A DNA stretch of 64,000 nucleotides from Bacteroidota bacterium (GTDB lineage Bacteria > Bacteroidota > Bacteroidia > Bacteroidales > JAGONC01), in contig JAKLFC010000013.1 of the NCBI GenBank assembly GCA_022711405.1, positions 1 through 64,000 on the forward strand, written 5' to 3'. The notes under the pieces were generated by a model. The model was not told the origin of the DNA. It made no database searches and saw only the letters and a program-made list of their open reading frames with translations. Positions 14,255 to 23,960 of the stretch are shown one piece after another; position 1 is the stretch's first letter, and every line of letters starts with the position of its first letter. Made by a program: the position numbers and the translations under genes.

Positions 14255-17095
14255 TCAGTTACTTTTAAGGCAGCGCACTGAGAATCCATGCTCAGTGATA
14301 CGGTAGTACCGATTGACCATTTTACTGCTGTGGTACAGATAACGGGCCCAGGCTGTGGTCGCATTATACTGAGAAGAGGTCCAGAAATCCCCGTATGCAT
14401 TCATCAGGTAGAACCACCCGCTGTTGTAGGCTCTATACCCCCCGGGCAGCCCGGTAAATCCGCTTGCATTGGTGCCACCGACGTTTGGGTCTGTCCAGTG
14501 CACGATGCCTTCTTCTTTCAGGTTTCCACCGGCATCCGAGCCGCGCCAGCCTGTAAGATCCCACTGAGGATCCCCAACCGGGTACTGACTATCGGCATTA
14601 CCTTCGAGGATCTTCCATTCGCCATCGGTTGGGATATGCCATTCTGCCGGACAAATACCCTGCGCACCTTCAGTGTTCACATACTGCATTGCCTCTTTCC
14701 ATTCATAAAGTCCGCCGTAGATGTCGCAATTCACAGGATCGCCATCCTGACAGTACTTTTCGATGACCCCGTTGTCCAGTTGCTGTTGTCCTCCCCCGGT
14801 GCTGTAGATCATCGTTCCCACATTGAGGTTCTCCGTCATCCAGCACTGGTCTCCAATAAGTACCGTGGCGTAGGACTGCCCTCCATACTCAAGCTCATTA
14901 CCACAGGCAAAGCTGGCTGTGGCAAAACTGATCGCTGCCGTGTCTGCTGAGTTTCCGCAGGCAGTGGTGATGGTCCAGCTGAGGGTATATTCATTGCCGG
15001 CTACTCCCTGGAACTCGCTTGCCGGGCTTGTGGGATCAGTTATCGTACCACCGCTACCGCTCAGGATAGCCCAGAGCCCTGTGCCGTTAACAGGTATATT
15101 TCCAGCCAATGTAGCGGATGTGCCAGGTACATTTAACTGATCCGGCCCCGCATTGGCCTGAGTGGGCTGAGGCCAGCAGCCCATAAGGCAACGGACAGAA
15201 AAGCCATGGTCCTTATAATTGGAGAGCCTGTACACGCCGGCATTATCATATCCAAGGCTCCGGAACCAGGCATTGGATGCATCTGACTGCGAGGAAGACC
15301 AGAAATAACCGTTACTGCTCATGAAGTAGGAGTACCCGTCGAGGTAATAACGGTAGCCACCCGGAAGGCCTGTGAAACCAAAGGAGTTCGCAGCGCCCGT
15401 GTTGGGATCGTACCAATGAATAAATCCTGTCTCCTTGAGGTTTCCCCCCGCATCGTATCCCCGCCACGCTATATTATCCCATACAGGATCACCTATGCCA
15501 TATTGCGTATCTGCAGTGCCTTCCAGCACCTTCCATTCGTCATCTGTGGGAATATGCCAGCCTGCGGGACAGATGCCCTGTGCACCTTCCCCTGTCGCAT
15601 ACTGCATGGCTTCAGGCCATTCGTACAATCCTCCGTAGATTGAACAATTGGCATCGTCATTACCGTAACAGTATTTCTCTAGGGTACCGTTATCTGTTTG
15701 CTGGTACCCACCCATCGTGCTGTTGATCTTTTGCCCGATGTTCAGGTTGCCGGCCATCCAGCATTGTGTGCCAATCAGGACGGTTGCATACGATTGTCCG
15801 GCATATTCAAGATCATCACCACAGGTAAAGCTGCCGGTAAGGCTGATCACCACAGTATCAGAGGAATTCCCGCATGGCGTGGTGATCGTCCAGGACAGTG
15901 AGTAAGAACTGTCAGCCATTCCCGTAAATGAGCTCACCGGACTCGAAATATCAGCAACCACTCCCCCTGTACCGCTCACGATGTGCCATATACCTGTGCC
16001 GTATTCGGGCGTGTTACCTGCTAATGTGGTGGACGTTCCGGTAACATTCATCTGGTCAGGACCTGCACTGGCCTGAGTCGGTTCAGGCCAGCAACCCTTG
16101 AGGCAACGGACAGAGAATCCGATCATTTTATTGCTTGTGTACCGGTAGGAGCCAGCCTGATCAAATCCCAAACTACGTCGCCACGCCTCCGTGCTATTAT
16201 CGCTGGAAGAAGACCAGTGATAACTGAATTTATTGATATTGAGGAATGTTCCACCATTTGCCAGGCGATATCCGCCGGGAAGACAGGTGAAACCGCTGGT
16301 ATTACTGGCTGCTGTATTTGGTTCATTCCAGTGTTCCATCCCGGATTCCTTCAGGTTGCCACCTGCATCCTGACCACGCCAACCGGTTTGATCCCACTGT
16401 GGGTCACCTGGTAAAAAATGACTGTCAACGGTCCCTTCCAGCAGTTTGATCTCTTCGTCCATCGGAATATGCCACCCAACAGGACAAATTCCCTGTGCAC
16501 CTTCAGAGCTTACATACTGCATGGCCTCGTTCCATTCATAAAGTCCACCAAGCGTATCACAATTTACCTCATCATTATCGAAACAGTACTTTTCAAGGAT
16601 GTTGTTATTGGTTTGCAGTTGTCCTCCCTGATTGCTCTGGATCATGGTCCCAACGTTCAGGTTTTCTCTGAACCAGCATTGGCCCCCAATCTGTACCGTG
16701 GTATAGGTCTGTCCTTCATAAAGAACGGGCGCGACACATCCACACGGGACCCCCGGCACCTGCATGATGTTGTTGACCAGCGCTATGACATCCAGTATGT
16801 TGATCACGCCGTCAGCATTGATATCAGCTGCATCGGAACCGAATGGACTTGGATTGCTACCCATAATGTAACTGACCATGGAAATAATATCCAGCACGTT
16901 GACCACGCCGTCCCCACTCACGTCGCCACATAACAAATCACCATTTTGAGAAGTATCTGGAATGTCGGGTACACAGATCATACTGTTATTCATACCGAAT
17001 GCCGCAGTCGGAGTCGCTGCTTCAGCATGAAGGATATGGCAAAACAGCATGATCAGAAGAGCTGCTGTTCCGGAAAGTTGAAGGAATTTTTTCAT
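14255..17095 (-). CDS. secreted protein: dockerin-type repeat plus three FISUMP domains
   Basis: The ATG at 17095 gives MKKFLQLSGTAALLIMLFCH as signal peptide; the frame is open to 17113. The 946-residue product has the same plan as its neighbour with one more unit: dockerin pair (GDVSGDGVVNVLDIISMVSY, DINADGVINILDVIALVNNI), FISUMP, AGPDQMNVTGTSTTLAGN linker, FISUMP, AGPDQLNVPGTSATLAGN linker, FISUMP, ending GFSVRCLKSN. The dockerin and linker blocks are nearly identical to those of the 12050-13918 gene at DNA level too, so the genes arose by recent duplication or exchange blocks by gene conversion. Likely an extracellular, repeat-built binding protein; ligand unknown. Confidence 0.85.
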   Translation of the reverse strand: MKKFLQLSGTAALLIMLFCHILHAEAATPTAAFGMNNSMICVPDIPDTSQNGDLLCGDVSGDGVVNVLDIISMVSYIMGSNPSPFGSDAADINADGVINILDVIALVNNIMQVPGVPCGCVAPVLYEGQTYTTVQIGGQCWFRENLNVGTMIQSNQGGQLQTNNNILEKYCFDNDEVNCDTLGGLYEWNEAMQYVSSEGAQGICPVGWHIPMDEEIKLLEGTVDSHFLPGDPQWDQTGWRGQDAGGNLKESGMEHWNEPNTAASNTSGFTCLPGGYRLANGGTFLNINKFSYHWSSSSDNSTEAWRRSLGFDQAGSYRYTSNKMIGFSVRCLKGCWPEPTQASAGPDQMNVTGTSTTLAGNTPEYGTGIWHIVSGTGGVVADISSPVSSFTGMADSSYSLSWTITTPCGNSSDTVVISLTGSFTCGDDLEYAGQSYATVLIGTQCWMAGNLNIGQKINSTMGGYQQTDNGTLEKYCYGNDDANCSIYGGLYEWPEAMQYATGEGAQGICPAGWHIPTDDEWKVLEGTADTQYGIGDPVWDNIAWRGYDAGGNLKETGFIHWYDPNTGAANSFGFTGLPGGYRYYLDGYSYFMSSNGYFWSSSQSDASNAWFRSLGYDNAGVYRLSNYKDHGFSVRCLMGCWPQPTQANAGPDQLNVPGTSATLAGNIPVNGTGLWAILSGSGGTITDPTSPASEFQGVAGNEYTLSWTITTACGNSADTAAISFATASFACGNELEYGGQSYATVLIGDQCWMTENLNVGTMIYSTGGGQQQLDNGVIEKYCQDGDPVNCDIYGGLYEWKEAMQYVNTEGAQGICPAEWHIPTDGEWKILEGNADSQYPVGDPQWDLTGWRGSDAGGNLKEEGIVHWTDPNVGGTNASGFTGLPGGYRAYNSGWFYLMNAYGDFWTSSQYNATTAWARYLYHSSKMVNRYYRITEHGFSVRCLKSN

Positions 17096-17217
17096 GGCTG
17101 GATGGTTGAACATTGAAGGCGATAAATATAAATGAATTCAGGAAGACGGGCAAATTATTTCCCGGGTATTTGATAAAACCTGTCGGTGCGGGTAGTGAAA
17201 TCTTATCATCACTATCG

Positions 17218-17225
17218 TATCTTTG
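17218..17225 (+). promoter_or_regulatory. promoter -7 element TATCTTTG
   Basis: TATCTTTG fits TAnnTTTG and lies 27 bp before the ATG at 17253. No clear TTG is found 19-20 bp upstream, so this rests on the -7 element alone. Confidence 0.4.
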
Positions 17226-17252
17226 AATGGATATTAAATCAATGCCATCTGT

Positions 17253-19040
17253 ATGAAAAAACGAACCCCGATAATTCGTTCCCGGAACTGTTTTATCCTC
17301 CCTGTTCTGACAGTATGCATCGTAATCCTCTTACCCTTCGGGTGCGGGAAGGATGAGATCACCAACATCTATGTAACTCCCTCAGCAAAGACACTGGTGT
17401 TCCTGTCCGACTTCACTGAAAACTCCGATGTGGCTGTGACGATCATGGGCTCTTTACGAAAAACGTTCCCCGGATTGCAGATCGAGTACTTGCAGACCAG
17501 CCCTTTTGATGTGAAGGAAGCAGCATACCAGCTCGAACTTATTGCACGCAGCTATCCTGACAGTACCTGTTTTACGGGGCTCATTGAACCCGGAGCCAGC
17601 TCTGAGCGGATGGTCTTCGAGATGACTTCCGGAATGCGATTCCTGGTGCCTGATAACGGTCTGGCCTCAAGGGTGTTCCGATACCTGGATACCCTGAATT
17701 GCTACCGTATCGAAAATCCTTTGGATGATACAGGCCAGGATCCATATGAGCTGAGCATCATTGATTTCTATTTGAAGGCTACCCAGGAATTGCTCTCAGG
17801 AAAACCCCTGGCAGAATTTGGCAGTGCCATCCCGGATCCGGTCACATATCCCATACAGGATGCCATGAAAGTGAATGATACGATCATTGGCGAGATCGTG
17901 TTCACGGATAATTTCGGCAACTGCGTTACCAATATTACGGATTCATTGTTTCAGGATCTGGAACCGGGGGTGCTTCTTAAAGTAAATGCAGAATATCAAT
18001 CCTTTTTTGCGACGTACGGTTCAGATTATTCGGCCGTACCCGGCGGACAAAATGTCGTCCTTATTGACAGGTCTGACCGGATTGAACTTGCCGTTTGCTT
18101 CGGTGACATTTCACAACGGTATGCCCTGACCGCAGGCACCCCGGTAAAATTCCACAGCGACAGGGTGCGGATCGGCATACTTCAGTACAATGATATTTCC
18201 AGTCAGATGGTTTCAGCCATGAAAGAGGAATTGCAGGTACAAGGGTTCGATTCAACGGTCAATACGATCTTTGTTCAGAAAAATGCCAACGGAATCCAAT
18301 CTGCACTGAAAGATCTTGTTACAGAACTTCTCAATGCCAGGGTTGATATGATTATCCCTTTCTCAACACCTGCAGCCCAGGCTGTCGTTTTAACCACTCC
18401 TGACACGATCCCGGTGGTTTTCACCATCGTCACTGATCCTGAATCTGCAGGGATCCTGGACATAAGACCCCATGTGACCGGATTGTCCAATGCCACCGAT
18501 TTCAGTGCAGTCATCGGTTTTCTGCTCAGGATCCTGCCTGATCTGACCATTGCAGGAAGCATCTATCATTCGAATGAAGACAACTCGGCAGAGGCCCAGC
18601 AGCAACTGGCAGATCTTTTCCCTTTCTACGGGATTGATTTCTTCCATGCCGACATCAACATTGCCGCTGATCTTCCTGCCGCTTACCAGCAGTTGATGAT
18701 CCATGAGCCTGATGCTATCCTGATCACTAATGATAATACCATGACCCAGACGACGGATGACCTTGTCGGGCTTTCCCTGCAGGATACCATCCCAGTCATA
18801 GGGACTGATTATTCAAATGCACAGATGGGTGCACTGGCTTCCATCAGCGTGGATTATGACCTGATCGCCCGGCAGACAGGTGATGTGGCCATCTCCGTCA
18901 TCCGTGGTGTTGATCCTGATGATTTGCCAGTCCTGCATTTCGAAACCAACATCATTGCCGTTAACCTGCTAACCGCCGGATTGCTGGGATATGCATTTGA
19001 TCCGGGTATCCTGCAGGAAGCTGTCTATATATTCCCGTAA
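17253..19040 (+). CDS. lipoprotein fusing a SAM-hydroxide-adenosyltransferase-like domain to an ABC substrate-binding domain
   Basis: A 595-residue protein. Signal with lipobox-like LLPFGC (Cys31), so probably anchored in an envelope membrane. Residues about 46-300 resemble the DUF62/SAM hydrolase (chlorinase-fluorinase) fold: LVFLSDF (48-54), SPFDVKEAAY (83-91), GLIEPGASSER (109-119), FLVPDNGLAS (130-139), FTDNFGNCVTNI (217-228). Residues about 305-580 resemble the ABC_sub_bind family (RVRIGILQYNDI, PVVFTIVTDPESAGIL, AILITNDNTM, PVIGTD). In the enzymes I recall a catalytic Asp in DPGVG..R and a His in TFHGRD; here the Asp is Glu112, the Arg remains (119) and the His motif is absent. So it is likely a binding domain rather than an active hydrolase. 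No ABC permease genes are adjacent. Confidence 0.75.
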   Translation: MKKRTPIIRSRNCFILPVLTVCIVILLPFGCGKDEITNIYVTPSAKTLVFLSDFTENSDVAVTIMGSLRKTFPGLQIEYLQTSPFDVKEAAYQLELIARSYPDSTCFTGLIEPGASSERMVFEMTSGMRFLVPDNGLASRVFRYLDTLNCYRIENPLDDTGQDPYELSIIDFYLKATQELLSGKPLAEFGSAIPDPVTYPIQDAMKVNDTIIGEIVFTDNFGNCVTNITDSLFQDLEPGVLLKVNAEYQSFFATYGSDYSAVPGGQNVVLIDRSDRIELAVCFGDISQRYALTAGTPVKFHSDRVRIGILQYNDISSQMVSAMKEELQVQGFDSTVNTIFVQKNANGIQSALKDLVTELLNARVDMIIPFSTPAAQAVVLTTPDTIPVVFTIVTDPESAGILDIRPHVTGLSNATDFSAVIGFLLRILPDLTIAGSIYHSNEDNSAEAQQQLADLFPFYGIDFFHADINIAADLPAAYQQLMIHEPDAILITNDNTMTQTTDDLVGLSLQDTIPVIGTDYSNAQMGALASISVDYDLIARQTGDVAISVIRGVDPDDLPVLHFETNIIAVNLLTAGLLGYAFDPGILQEAVYIFP

Positions 19041-19056
19041 TCCTGATCGTCACATA

Positions 19057-22000
19057 CTAAGGACGGAAGACCGATTCAGGTTTTGGGAGGGGATCGAACA
19101 AACGCAGAATATTGCGGGCATAGGCTCCAACGAAGCTATTTCTGTTCAGGGCAATACGTGACAGGACATCCTTCTGGAAATCGGTAACCGAATGAATGGA
19201 TTTCCCTGAAATGATAAGATCCATCAGAACAGAGACGTAATCAGTATAATCTTTATATTCAGTAGCCTTGCCATGAAGAAGCCTGTACTGACTGTTGACC
19301 TCATTCAAGGTCGCCATTGCATTCATTGTATCCTTAACCGCCAGATAACAGAAAACCATCCTGTATTTCCAGGAAATGCTCCGCAGATCATGGATATGAT
19401 CAGTGAAGGTAGCATAAAGTGTGAGAAGCTCTTCATTATTTTCATAAAATCCTTTACCTGGCCTTTTAACCAGCGTCTTACTCAAATCGTTAACGGCAGA
19501 GGACATAATCCTGAACTGATAGGCCATGTTGTTTGCCGACATACCAACCGGTGAAGATTCAGCCATACTGGCTGCTGCATCCAGCAAGATCAAATTCATT
19601 TCCTCGGGACTGAGTCCTAAAGTAGACGGGCAGCTCGTCGCTTCATTATAAGTATACGATGTAGGTTTCAGTGTAATCGTTGAAGTAGAATAATCAGAAG
19701 GCCAGGTAGCAGGGGGGCTATTGCTTTTATTATTATGATAATAAAATATCGAACCGCAATCCCTGTAATAGTAGTAATCGCTGGAGTCCCATGGGGGGAC
19801 ATTTTTATCGAACAAATTTCCGGCTGGAGCACTCTGATTGTTATTGTACCCCTGGAGGGAAGCTATGCCGCAGGTCTGAGGAGTTGGCGATCCATCAGGC
19901 GAAACTACCATGTCAATATCGCATTCATCGAATTTGTTGCATTTGATCACCAGTCCCCTGCCTGCAGGTCCCTTGTTATCACCCTGAGCCAATATTCCTA
20001 TGCTCATTTCCTTCAGGGTATTCCTGTAGATAGAATTGTTATCGTCAAGCGAGTTACTTACTACAATTCCAAAATGAGATGCCGTCGAGCTATTCTGGGT
20101 CATTGATTTTTTCATCAGGATATTTTCCTCGACTTTAAAGCCGGTACAATAATCCATGTAAATTCCATAAGCCAGGTCAGGTAAAAAAACATCACTGTCA
20201 AATAACTTAATTGAGTTGCTTGTTATCGAAGCATTATCCAATCCATTTATATAAATAGCCTTACAGACCGTATCGAATCGTGTTTCATTGACGATCAGTG
20301 TTTTATCAGTACTGATGCCGTACGCCTCAATGCCTCTGAAAAGACGAATGAACCTGCATTGATCTGTACTTGTCGCATTCAATTTATCCACGCTGAAGGA
20401 TGAATTGAAACTATAGATGCCGGAACCGCGGGTGACCGGGAATGTAAACTGATCAGCCTCCACGGGGATGTCATTGATAAAGGAGCAACCCTGGAATTTA
20501 ATTCCTCTGACCCCATCAAGTTTTACGAAGGCATCCGGATGTACATTGGGGTTTAACAACTGATCATCCGTTTTGAATGTGACGTTTTTAAAATAGCTTA
20601 CGTTATTAAGTATATTTCCCAATGTTCCGGGTTTAAAGTTCTCATAGGGTGTGAAATTTACTGCGATCCTGTTGTTGACAAAAAAAGCATTTTCCGCCTG
20701 AACGATTCCGCCGCAACCGGGCTGTCCGCCTACACCCACGGTGTCCTCCAGCACATTGATCATATCAATTCCTGTCAGCGCACCCCGGATGACCGCACCG
20801 TTTGAGAGAATGACGGTACCATGTGTCCCCGGGGTCAGCTGGCTTTCGTTTCTCAATCCCTGGACACGGATGCCCATCCACATACCCTGACACAACCCAT
20901 TGCGAAACGTAGCACCATCGATGACCAATGTCCCGCCTGGTTCCACCACGACCCTGGCGTCCGTGTTGAACAGGACATCCGCCGTCACAGTGAGTGTACT
21001 TCCCTGTGATATCCAGAGATAATTCTTGATATGATGGACTGTCGTCCAGGTGACCTGTCCTGTGATTCTGATGTCATTTGCAGCAGGAATGATCCTGGCT
21101 TTTTTAACAGCTTCACCCGCGTTGATCCTTCCGTGGCCAAGCAGGCCCAACAGATTGCTGTTCCCGGGAACACTGTAAATATCATCTGTAGTTGTTTCGA
21201 TGATATATTTGACCTCTTCCGGCGTCAGGCATGGATTGGCGGAGAAGATCAAAGCTGCCAGCCCTGCAACGATCGGAGATGCGAATGAAGTGCCCCAGAA
21301 GCTCGACACATAGCATGTGTTATTATCATAACAAGCCGACAGAATCCCATGACCCGGTGCACAGACATCCACCTTGTCGTTGTGGGTATGACTGTGCGTT
21401 GCATCGAAAATATGATTATCGGTTTGCCCCACGCTTGTCACTGAAATGACGGGATCATAGGAAGCAGGATAATTATATCCATTTCCATTGGGAGCACATG
21501 GATTGGGTACTTCAGTCCCGTTACCTGCTCCGGCTACCATCAGGGTTCCCTGATCGCCCAGGAGGTGAATTACATTCAAATGTGTCGTATTATAAGCATT
21601 ACAGCAGGCAAAGCTGGCGTTTATCACCCTGGCACCCAGGTTCGACATCTGGAGAATCGTACTGTACTGTGCATCTCCTAAGATCAACTTACAATCAAAT
21701 CCAATGGCACTGATCCCTTCACTATTGTTTGTGGCAGCAGCCGCACATCCGGCCACAGGGGTTCCATGCCAGGGCTGGGAAGGGGTAAATGGAATAATTT
21801 GAACGATTTTGGAAGCAAGATCCTTATGGTAAACATTGAATCCGAAATCCGGGATACCTATCAGAACATTCGGACTTCCATGGGTATAGTCCCAGGCCTC
21901 TTTGGCGTGAATGTTCGTCAGCGCCCATTGCTGACTAAAATAGGGATCGTTGGGTGCTGAGGGCGTGCTGGTAATGCCCGGATACTCAGGAATGGGCATG

Positions 22001-22467
22001 GTTGAACCTCCAATTGGCTCATAATGCGGAATCCTTTCGCTATAATAATATATTCCCTTGCTGAATCTCTGCATTTCCTGAAGCAGCGAGTCGGCATCTT
22101 CATGACATTTGAGTATGAAGACCTTATCCAGCAGGTAGACTTCTTTTTTGAAAGGGGATGCCAGTTGGGGAAAAGCCCTGTCAAAGGAATACACACCATA
22201 ACGGGTAAAGAGCATACGCAACGAATCGTTCTTCATAATGACCGTATCTCCGTGAAAGGATGGTATACCCGACGGATCATAAACGCATACGTACAACTGT
22301 CCCTGTTCGAACGGTTCTACTTTCAAAGCCAGAGAAAGCAGATTGGTATCCATCCCTGGAATACTGGAAAGATCAACGATCTGGCTGGCGGCTTCATTAT
22401 GGTTGAATAATAACATAAAAACTGCCGTCGTCAGGATGGCAAGACGAGGTAATGGTACTGTTTTCAT
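19057..22467 (-). CDS. secreted subtilisin-like serine protease (S8) with beta-helix-like C-terminal region
   Basis: A 1136-residue protein with signal peptide (about 1-28) and a propeptide-like region (about 30-170). The S8 triad is complete: Asp207 in IGIPDFGF, His234 in HGTPVAG, Ser394 in GTSFASP; the oxyanion Asn is in AGAGNG (Asn316). Residues about 455-900 have the pattern of a right-handed parallel beta-helix (repeated short strands with NNR.AVNF, GIYSFNSSF, NASITSNSIKLF, GIYMDYC). The last 200 residues are helical. No terminal sorting domain is visible. It likely works outside the cell. It is convergent with the SAM-fusion gene, 16 bp away, with no obvious terminator between. Confidence 0.88.
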   Translation of the reverse strand: MKTVPLPRLAILTTAVFMLLFNHNEAASQIVDLSSIPGMDTNLLSLALKVEPFEQGQLYVCVYDPSGIPSFHGDTVIMKNDSLRMLFTRYGVYSFDRAFPQLASPFKKEVYLLDKVFILKCHEDADSLLQEMQRFSKGIYYYSERIPHYEPIGGSTMPIPEYPGITSTPSAPNDPYFSQQWALTNIHAKEAWDYTHGSPNVLIGIPDFGFNVYHKDLASKIVQIIPFTPSQPWHGTPVAGCAAAATNNSEGISAIGFDCKLILGDAQYSTILQMSNLGARVINASFACCNAYNTTHLNVIHLLGDQGTLMVAGAGNGTEVPNPCAPNGNGYNYPASYDPVISVTSVGQTDNHIFDATHSHTHNDKVDVCAPGHGILSACYDNNTCYVSSFWGTSFASPIVAGLAALIFSANPCLTPEEVKYIIETTTDDIYSVPGNSNLLGLLGHGRINAGEAVKKARIIPAANDIRITGQVTWTTVHHIKNYLWISQGSTLTVTADVLFNTDARVVVEPGGTLVIDGATFRNGLCQGMWMGIRVQGLRNESQLTPGTHGTVILSNGAVIRGALTGIDMINVLEDTVGVGGQPGCGGIVQAENAFFVNNRIAVNFTPYENFKPGTLGNILNNVSYFKNVTFKTDDQLLNPNVHPDAFVKLDGVRGIKFQGCSFINDIPVEADQFTFPVTRGSGIYSFNSSFSVDKLNATSTDQCRFIRLFRGIEAYGISTDKTLIVNETRFDTVCKAIYINGLDNASITSNSIKLFDSDVFLPDLAYGIYMDYCTGFKVEENILMKKSMTQNSSTASHFGIVVSNSLDDNNSIYRNTLKEMSIGILAQGDNKGPAGRGLVIKCNKFDECDIDMVVSPDGSPTPQTCGIASLQGYNNNQSAPAGNLFDKNVPPWDSSDYYYYRDCGSIFYYHNNKSNSPPATWPSDYSTSTITLKPTSYTYNEATSCPSTLGLSPEEMNLILLDAAASMAESSPVGMSANNMAYQFRIMSSAVNDLSKTLVKRPGKGFYENNEELLTLYATFTDHIHDLRSISWKYRMVFCYLAVKDTMNAMATLNEVNSQYRLLHGKATEYKDYTDYVSVLMDLIISGKSIHSVTDFQKDVLSRIALNRNSFVGAYARNILRLFDPLPKPESVFRP

Positions 22468-22556
22468 AGGATATAATTGAAATAGTTGCAGTCAGGAAGG
22501 GTAAACAGGGAATTACAGGTTAAATGTACGTCATTTTTACAGCGAAGTCAATAGGG

Positions 22557-22636
22557 GGTTACAGGTTACTGGTTGCAGGTTACAGGTTACAAGCAGTGGT
22601 GCTATGAATTTTACCTGTAACCTGCAACCTGCAACA
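22557..22636. repeat. GGTTACAGGTTAC-type repeats with inverted copy
   Basis: Direct repeats of ggttacaggttac and variants (22557-22592) are followed by their complement ttacctgtaacctgcaacct (from about 22610), giving an imperfect hairpin. Non-coding, in the spacer before the rpsU promoter. Confidence 0.6.
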
Positions 22637-22655
22637 AAAAATTGTGGTCATTAAC

Positions 22656-22686
22656 TTGGTCAATTAAGAAATATTATCTACTTTTG
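22656..22686 (+). promoter_or_regulatory. rpsU promoter
   Basis: TTG (22656-22658), 20-bp spacer, TACTTTTG (22679-22686): a full match to the Bacteroidota primary sigma consensus TTG-N19/20-TAnnTTTG, 62 bp before the rpsU ATG. Confidence 0.75.
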
Positions 22687-22748
22687 CAGCCCAAAATCAT
22701 TCAGGAACCTCAGTATTCATTTTTAACCAAGAAAGAGAGCGTATTTTT

Positions 22749-22940
22749 ATGATCATTGTACCTGTGAAAGAAGGTGAAAGCATCGACCGGGCCTTGAAGA
22801 AACTCAAGCGGAAGTTTGAGAAGACCGGGGTGGTGAAGGAATTGCGTGAGAGGCAGAAATTTACGAAGCCATCGGTCATCAAGCGGCAGGAAAGGTTGAA
22901 AGCCATCTTCATTCAACAGCTTCAGCAGAACGAGGAATAA
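22749..22940 (+). CDS. rpsU: 30S ribosomal protein S21
   Basis: A 63-residue basic protein, MIIVPVKEGESIDRALKKLK, with FEKTGVVKELRERQKFTKPS and a C-terminal basic helix: the S21 family at its usual length. S21 binds the 30S platform near the 3' end of 16S rRNA. A perfect promoter lies upstream and a perfect intrinsic terminator directly downstream, so it is a single-gene unit. Its place before xerC and hpf is conserved in this phylum. Confidence 0.96.
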   Translation: MIIVPVKEGESIDRALKKLKRKFEKTGVVKELRERQKFTKPSVIKRQERLKAIFIQQLQQNEE

Positions 22941-22951
22941 TGTTGGAGAAA

Positions 22952-22979
22952 GGCATCGCAGCGCGATGCCTTTTTTTTT
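22952..22979 (+). terminator. rpsU intrinsic terminator
   Basis: ggcatcgc (22952-22959), loop agc, gcgatgcc (22963-22970), then nine T. Textbook rho-independent terminator. Confidence 0.92.
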
Positions 22980-22987
22980 AAGAAATT

Positions 22988-23017
22988 TTGTTTTTACATA
23001 TTTTTTTCATACTTTTA
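22988..23017 (+). promoter_or_regulatory. xerC-hpf promoter
   Basis: TTG (22988-22990), 19-bp spacer, TACTTTTA (23010-23017), one base off TAnnTTTG. About 40 bp before the xerC start, just after the rpsU terminator. Confidence 0.55.
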
Positions 23018-23057
23018 ACGTTGTAAACAGGTAGAGACAAAATTTCTTCTTTTTTTG

Positions 23058-23945
23058 ATGTTGCGGGCGAGATTCATTGACTATATCCGGTACGAGAAAA
23101 GGTATTCTCATCACACCATCCTTGCATACCAGACAGATCTTGATCAATTTTACGCTTATATCCAGGAGCAGTACGGGCTTACGGACATTCTGCAGGTGGA
23201 TCATCAGATCATTCGTTCCTGGCTGGTCAGCCTGATGGACACTCATGTTCATCCCCGGTCGATCAACCGCAAGCTGAGCACCCTTCGATCTTATTACCGT
23301 TTTTTGATGAAGGAAGGGGTCCTGGACGAAAATCCGCTTTTAAAGGTGATTTCGCCGAAGAATCCTCACAGGCTTCCGGTTTTTGTGGAAAAAGTAAAAA
23401 TGGAAGCATTGTTCCATGATGTTGATTTTGGGGAGGATCTTGCGGGAGTGAGGGAAAGGGTGATCCTGGAGCTGTTGTATGCAACAGGCATGCGGTTGTC
23501 GGAGATGATCAGCCTGAGAGATTCCGATGTCGATTTTGGCCGTTCACAGATCAAAGTGATGGGCAAACGCAGCAAGGAGCGAATCATTCCTGTTGCCGGC
23601 CAGGTGATGGCGTTGCTCACCGGTTACATCAGCCTGCGAAAAAAAGAGATCCCTGCATTGAACAAAGATTCGTTCCTGCTTGTTACCGACAAAGGGGAGC
23701 GATGTTATCCGAAGTTCATTTATAACGTGGTTGTCCGTTACCTGGATGTGGTCACGACGCTGAAGAAAAAAAGCCCGCATGTGTTGCGCCATACATTTGC
23801 CACCCATTTGCTGAACGAGGGGGCTGACCTGAACGCTGTAAAGGAATTGCTGGGCCACGCCAATCTTTCGGCTACACAGATATACACACACAACACGATA
23901 GAGAAGCTTAAAAAGATCTATAACCAAGCTCATCCGCGAGCGTAA
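23058..23945 (+). CDS. xerC: tyrosine recombinase XerC/XerD-type
   Basis: I choose the ATG at 23058; a TTG codon directly before it (23055) is also in frame. The 295-residue product has the SAM-like N-terminal domain (FIDYIRYEKRYSHHTILAYQ) and a catalytic domain with all residues: ATGMRLSEM (Arg), VMGKRSKER (Lys), HVLRHTFATHLL (His, Arg), LGHANLSATQIYTH (His, Tyr). Length and motifs fit chromosome-dimer resolution recombinases acting at dif. The locus between rpsU and hpf is typical for the XerC-type gene in Bacteroidota. The assignment C versus D is by context. Confidence 0.92.
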   Translation: MLRARFIDYIRYEKRYSHHTILAYQTDLDQFYAYIQEQYGLTDILQVDHQIIRSWLVSLMDTHVHPRSINRKLSTLRSYYRFLMKEGVLDENPLLKVISPKNPHRLPVFVEKVKMEALFHDVDFGEDLAGVRERVILELLYATGMRLSEMISLRDSDVDFGRSQIKVMGKRSKERIIPVAGQVMALLTGYISLRKKEIPALNKDSFLLVTDKGERCYPKFIYNVVVRYLDVVTTLKKKSPHVLRHTFATHLLNEGADLNAVKELLGHANLSATQIYTHNTIEKLKKIYNQAHPRA

Positions 23946-23960
23946 AAAAGGAGGTAGCTT

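Noticed and set aside
10661..17095. A cellulosome locus because of dockerin repeats
   Set aside because: No cohesin, scaffoldin or carbohydrate-active enzyme is near; dockerin-like repeats occur in other surface proteins.
17253..19040. Two separate genes read as one through a missed stop
   Set aside because: One signal peptide, a continuous frame and no internal start signal were found; fusion is simpler.
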